Assembly (NCBI GenBank): GCA_002389705.1
Contig: DGQJ01000288.1
Location: forward strand, 1 to 18,230
Length of the DNA: 18,230 nt
Direction of reading: 5' to 3'
Origin: Bacteroidales bacterium UBA4417
GTDB taxonomy: Bacteria > Bacteroidota > Bacteroidia > Bacteroidales > UBA4417
The notes under the pieces were generated by a model. It was not told where the DNA came from, ran no database searches, and saw only the letters and a program-made list of their open reading frames with translations. Shown here in pieces: positions 16,493-18,230 of the stretch; the stretch's first letter is position 1; every line of letters begins with the position of its first letter. A program made the position numbers and the translations under genes.

Positions 16493-16529
16493 AAAAAATA
16501 ACAGGAATTTGTTTTTCCTGTTATTTTTT
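16493..16529 (+). terminator. Strong rho-independent terminator after mltD
   Basis: An A-run leading into TAACAGGAA (16493-16507) pairs with TTCCTGTTA and a following T-run (16515-16529), giving a 15-bp stem with the seven-base loop TTTGTTT, ending in T6 and then GTTTT. It begins 45 bases after the mltD stop. Because both arms carry A/T runs it could work in both directions, insulating the tetR operon. Confidence 0.9.
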
Positions 16530-16533
16530 GTTT

Positions 16534-16541
16534 TAATTTTG
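16534..16541 (+). promoter_or_regulatory. Bacteroidota -7 promoter element of the tetR-tolC operon
   Basis: TAATTTTG matches TAnnTTTG and begins five bases after the mltD terminator. A TTTG (16508-16511) inside the terminator loop lies 22 bases upstream and could serve as the -33 box, slightly over the usual spacing. Transcription would begin near 16548, exactly where the repeats at 16548-16582 start. Confidence 0.55.
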
Positions 16542-16547
16542 ACCACC

Positions 16548-16582
16548 TGGTTAAACAAATTGGTTAAACCAGTTGATTAAAC
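16548..16582. promoter_or_regulatory. Three direct repeats, probable TetR operator
   Basis: TGGTTAAAC occurs at 16548-16556 and 16561-16569, and TGATTAAAC at 16574-16582, in a strict 13-bp period. The middle copy is also the left part of an inverted repeat, TGGTT-A-AACCA (16561-16571). The block spans the inferred transcription start and ends 10 bases before the tetR start codon, a classic place for autorepression by the TetR protein. Binding is inferred, not shown. Confidence 0.6.
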
Positions 16583-16591
16583 ACAAAATCT

Positions 16592-17197
16592 ATGACAACT
16601 TCAGGCGAAAATACAGAAATTCAAATACTTGTAGCCGCGCGCGAAGTATTTATTGCCAAAGGCTACGAAAGTGCCCGCATGCAGGAAATTGCCGACAGGG
16701 CAGGTATTAACAAAGCATTGCTGCATTATTATTTCAGGAGTAAGGAAAATCTTTTTGATGCGGTATTCAGCGAAGTGGCTGCGCACCTGTTCCCGGCAGT
16801 AAGACAATTGCTCGAATCGAACCTGGCAATTAAGGAAAAGATCAGTTTTTTTGTAAAAATATACCTGAATGCCTTACACGAGAATCCGTACATCCCCTCA
16901 TTTGTTATTAATACGCTGAATTCGAACCCGGAAAGGTTCCTGAAATATATTCAGAAATCGGGTATCAACCCTGTAATGATACAAAAGCAAATAGATGAGG
17001 AAGCAGCCAGGGGAATTATCAGGCCGATTAAAGCCGAACACCTGCTGGTAAATACCATTGCCATGTGCCTGTTTCCTTTTGTTGCCAGGCCTATTATCCA
17101 GAATATTTTCCAGATGAGCGATGCCGAATACCAGGCCTATCTGGAATTACGACAAACTGAAGTCATTGATTTTGTTCATAAATCATTAGCCGTATGA
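16592..17197 (+). CDS. TetR/AcrR-family transcriptional regulator
   Basis: A 201-residue cytoplasmic DNA-binding protein. The N-terminal helix-turn-helix domain is about residues 8-56: ILVAAREVFIAKGYESAR, then MQEIADRAGINKALLHYYF and RSKENLF, with the standard Y-F-x-x-K end of the recognition region. The C-terminal portion (60-200) is all-helical and would form the ligand pocket and dimer interface; it is too variable to name an inducer. The stop codon overlaps the tolC-like start (ATGA), so the two genes are co-transcribed and probably translationally coupled. The direct repeats at 16548-16582 sit over its own promoter start. The likely role is repression of the efflux operon until a substrate binds. 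This model rests on family behaviour and layout. Confidence 0.92.
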   Translation: MTTSGENTEIQILVAAREVFIAKGYESARMQEIADRAGINKALLHYYFRSKENLFDAVFSEVAAHLFPAVRQLLESNLAIKEKISFFVKIYLNALHENPYIPSFVINTLNSNPERFLKYIQKSGINPVMIQKQIDEEAARGIIRPIKAEHLLVNTIAMCLFPFVARPIIQNIFQMSDAEYQAYLELRQTEVIDFVHKSLAV

Positions 17198-18230
17198 GGT
17201 ACAGATCATTTATAGCCAGTTTATTTGTTGTGCTTTTCACGCAGGCAAAGGCACAGCAGGCGCTCACGCTCGACGAATGCCTGGGTGCTGCCATGAAAAA
17301 CAACCCGCTCTCGGCCCAGAATGAAATTTATGCGAGTTCGAGCGACCTGCAGCAAAAAAATATCAATAACGGGAAATTGCCACAGCTGAACCTCAACGGG
17401 CAGGCAACCTATCAGAACGAGGTAATACAGCTACTGGTCAGCTTACCCAATGCTCCGGCGCCGGTTATCCCCAAAGCACAGTACAAAATGTCGGTTGATG
17501 CCAACCAGCTGATATACGGAGGCGGGGCCATTGATGCCCAGGGAACCATAGAGGATTATAGCCGCCAGATCAACCAGCTGAATAATGATGCCGAACTCTA
17601 TAAACTTAAGGAGCGTATCAACCAGCTATATTTCAGCATTTTGCTTTCCGATCTGAATGCGGAGGTGATCAACAACACTATCAGTGATTTATCGGGGCGG
17701 CTTGAAAAAGTGAAAGCATCAGTAAAAGAGGGCGTGTTGTTGCCATCGGCCGCAGAGGTACTGCAAGCCGAAATTCTGAAAGCCGGACAACGCCTGCTGG
17801 ATGTAAAATCGCAGAAACAGGCACTTGTCAGCAGCATGCAGGTGTTAACCGGGCTTACCATCAGCAGTAACACCCAATTTGTTGAGCCCGCCATGAGCGT
17901 AGATCTTTTGACATACACAAACCTTCGGCCCGAATTTGGTGTGTTTGGCCTGATGCAGCAAAAGCTGGAAGCCACCCGAAAACTTACCATTGCAAAAGAA
18001 CGCCCCAGGCTTTACGGGTTCGGAACGGCAGGTTATGGCAATCCTGGCTATAATTTCTTTAAGGAAGGATCAGCTTTTTTCTGTACTGTTGGCGCAAAAC
18101 TAAGCTGGAATTTCTGGAACTGGAATGAAACCCGTCGCGAGAAACAAATCGTTGACCTGAGCAAAACCATCATCGAAAACCAGAAAAATGCCTACGACCT
18201 GGCCAACAAATCGCAGGTGCAGCAATACCT
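17194..18230 (+). CDS. TolC-family outer-membrane efflux protein (partial, runs off the window)
   Basis: ATG at 17194 overlaps the tetR stop as ATGA, and the frame stays open to the window edge (345 codons seen). Residues 1-20 are a signal peptide ending AKA before QQALTLDECL. The segment LTLDECLGAAMKNNP is the usual start of the outer-membrane efflux protein domain. Further recognisable parts are the strand LPQLNLNGQATYQ (about 62-74), the long helices around INQLYFSILLSDLNAEVI and VLQAEILKAGQRLLDVKSQK, and the second repeat's strands (RPRLYGFGTAGYG, GAKLSWNFWNW). Trimers form the outer-membrane channel of tripartite pumps or type I secretion. In related operons a membrane-fusion protein and inner-membrane pump follow; they would lie beyond the window. 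The C-terminal part is missing. Confidence 0.92.
   Translation, partial: MRYRSFIASLFVVLFTQAKAQQALTLDECLGAAMKNNPLSAQNEIYASSSDLQQKNINNGKLPQLNLNGQATYQNEVIQLLVSLPNAPAPVIPKAQYKMSVDANQLIYGGGAIDAQGTIEDYSRQINQLNNDAELYKLKERINQLYFSILLSDLNAEVINNTISDLSGRLEKVKASVKEGVLLPSAAEVLQAEILKAGQRLLDVKSQKQALVSSMQVLTGLTISSNTQFVEPAMSVDLLTYTNLRPEFGVFGLMQQKLEATRKLTIAKERPRLYGFGTAGYGNPGYNFFKEGSAFFCTVGAKLSWNFWNWNETRREKQIVDLSKTIIENQKNAYDLANKSQVQQY

Noticed and set aside
17598..17990. A 130-codon minus-strand frame near the right end
   Set aside because: It lies inside the tolC-like gene, whose + strand frame carries a signal peptide and efflux-protein motifs continuous to the window edge.
16592..18230. A horizontally acquired resistance island
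   Set aside because: There are no integrase, transposase, tRNA or terminal repeats, and base composition and codon use look like the neighbouring core genes. A resident efflux operon explains the region.

Overview
The window looks like a chromosomal segment of a member of the Bacteroidota. Three things point there. Several genes are preceded by the phylum's -7 promoter motif TAnnTTTG rather than E. coli-type boxes. The leaders lack strong Shine-Dalgarno sequences, and two genes have TTG starts. The gene order flippase - dut - TPR protein - DUF4292 lipoprotein - EnvC-like protein - tatA is one I associate with this phylum. No species call is possible from the sequence alone. Every convincing gene lies on the + strand.

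Region by region. Positions 1-123 hold a probable C-terminal tail of an unseen upstream gene, a hairpin and a perfect parS site. The tRNA-modification gene mnmG (124-1995) follows, and a second parS in the opposite orientation sits just after its stop. Next come a zinc-ribbon class I methyltransferase (2196-3077) and a very large NtrY-like membrane histidine kinase (3217-6927) with no response regulator beside it. From 7070 runs an envelope block: a polysaccharide flippase, dut, a secreted TPR protein, a DUF4292 lipoprotein and a degenerate LytM (EnvC-like) protein. The last three overlap one another and are probably translationally coupled. A 58-residue tatA (13657-13833) and a secreted MltD-type lytic transglycosylase with five LysM repeats (14184-16448) follow, closed by a strong rho-independent terminator. 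The final block is a TetR regulator with a direct-repeat operator-like leader. It overlaps the start of a TolC-type outer-membrane efflux gene that runs off the window.

How they work together. Much of 7070-16448 concerns the cell envelope: glycan flipping, peptidoglycan cleavage (MltD) and its control (EnvC), lipoprotein or scaffold functions (DUF4292, TPR), and Tat export. The TetR-TolC pair is a self-contained, probably autoregulated efflux operon. The two parS sites suggest the left end lies in the ParB-bound, origin-proximal part of the chromosome. I found no mobile element, CRISPR array, rRNA or tRNA. The most notable observations are the inverted parS pair around mnmG, the 13-bp-period repeats before tetR, and the loss of most zinc ligands in the EnvC-like protein encoded next to tatA.
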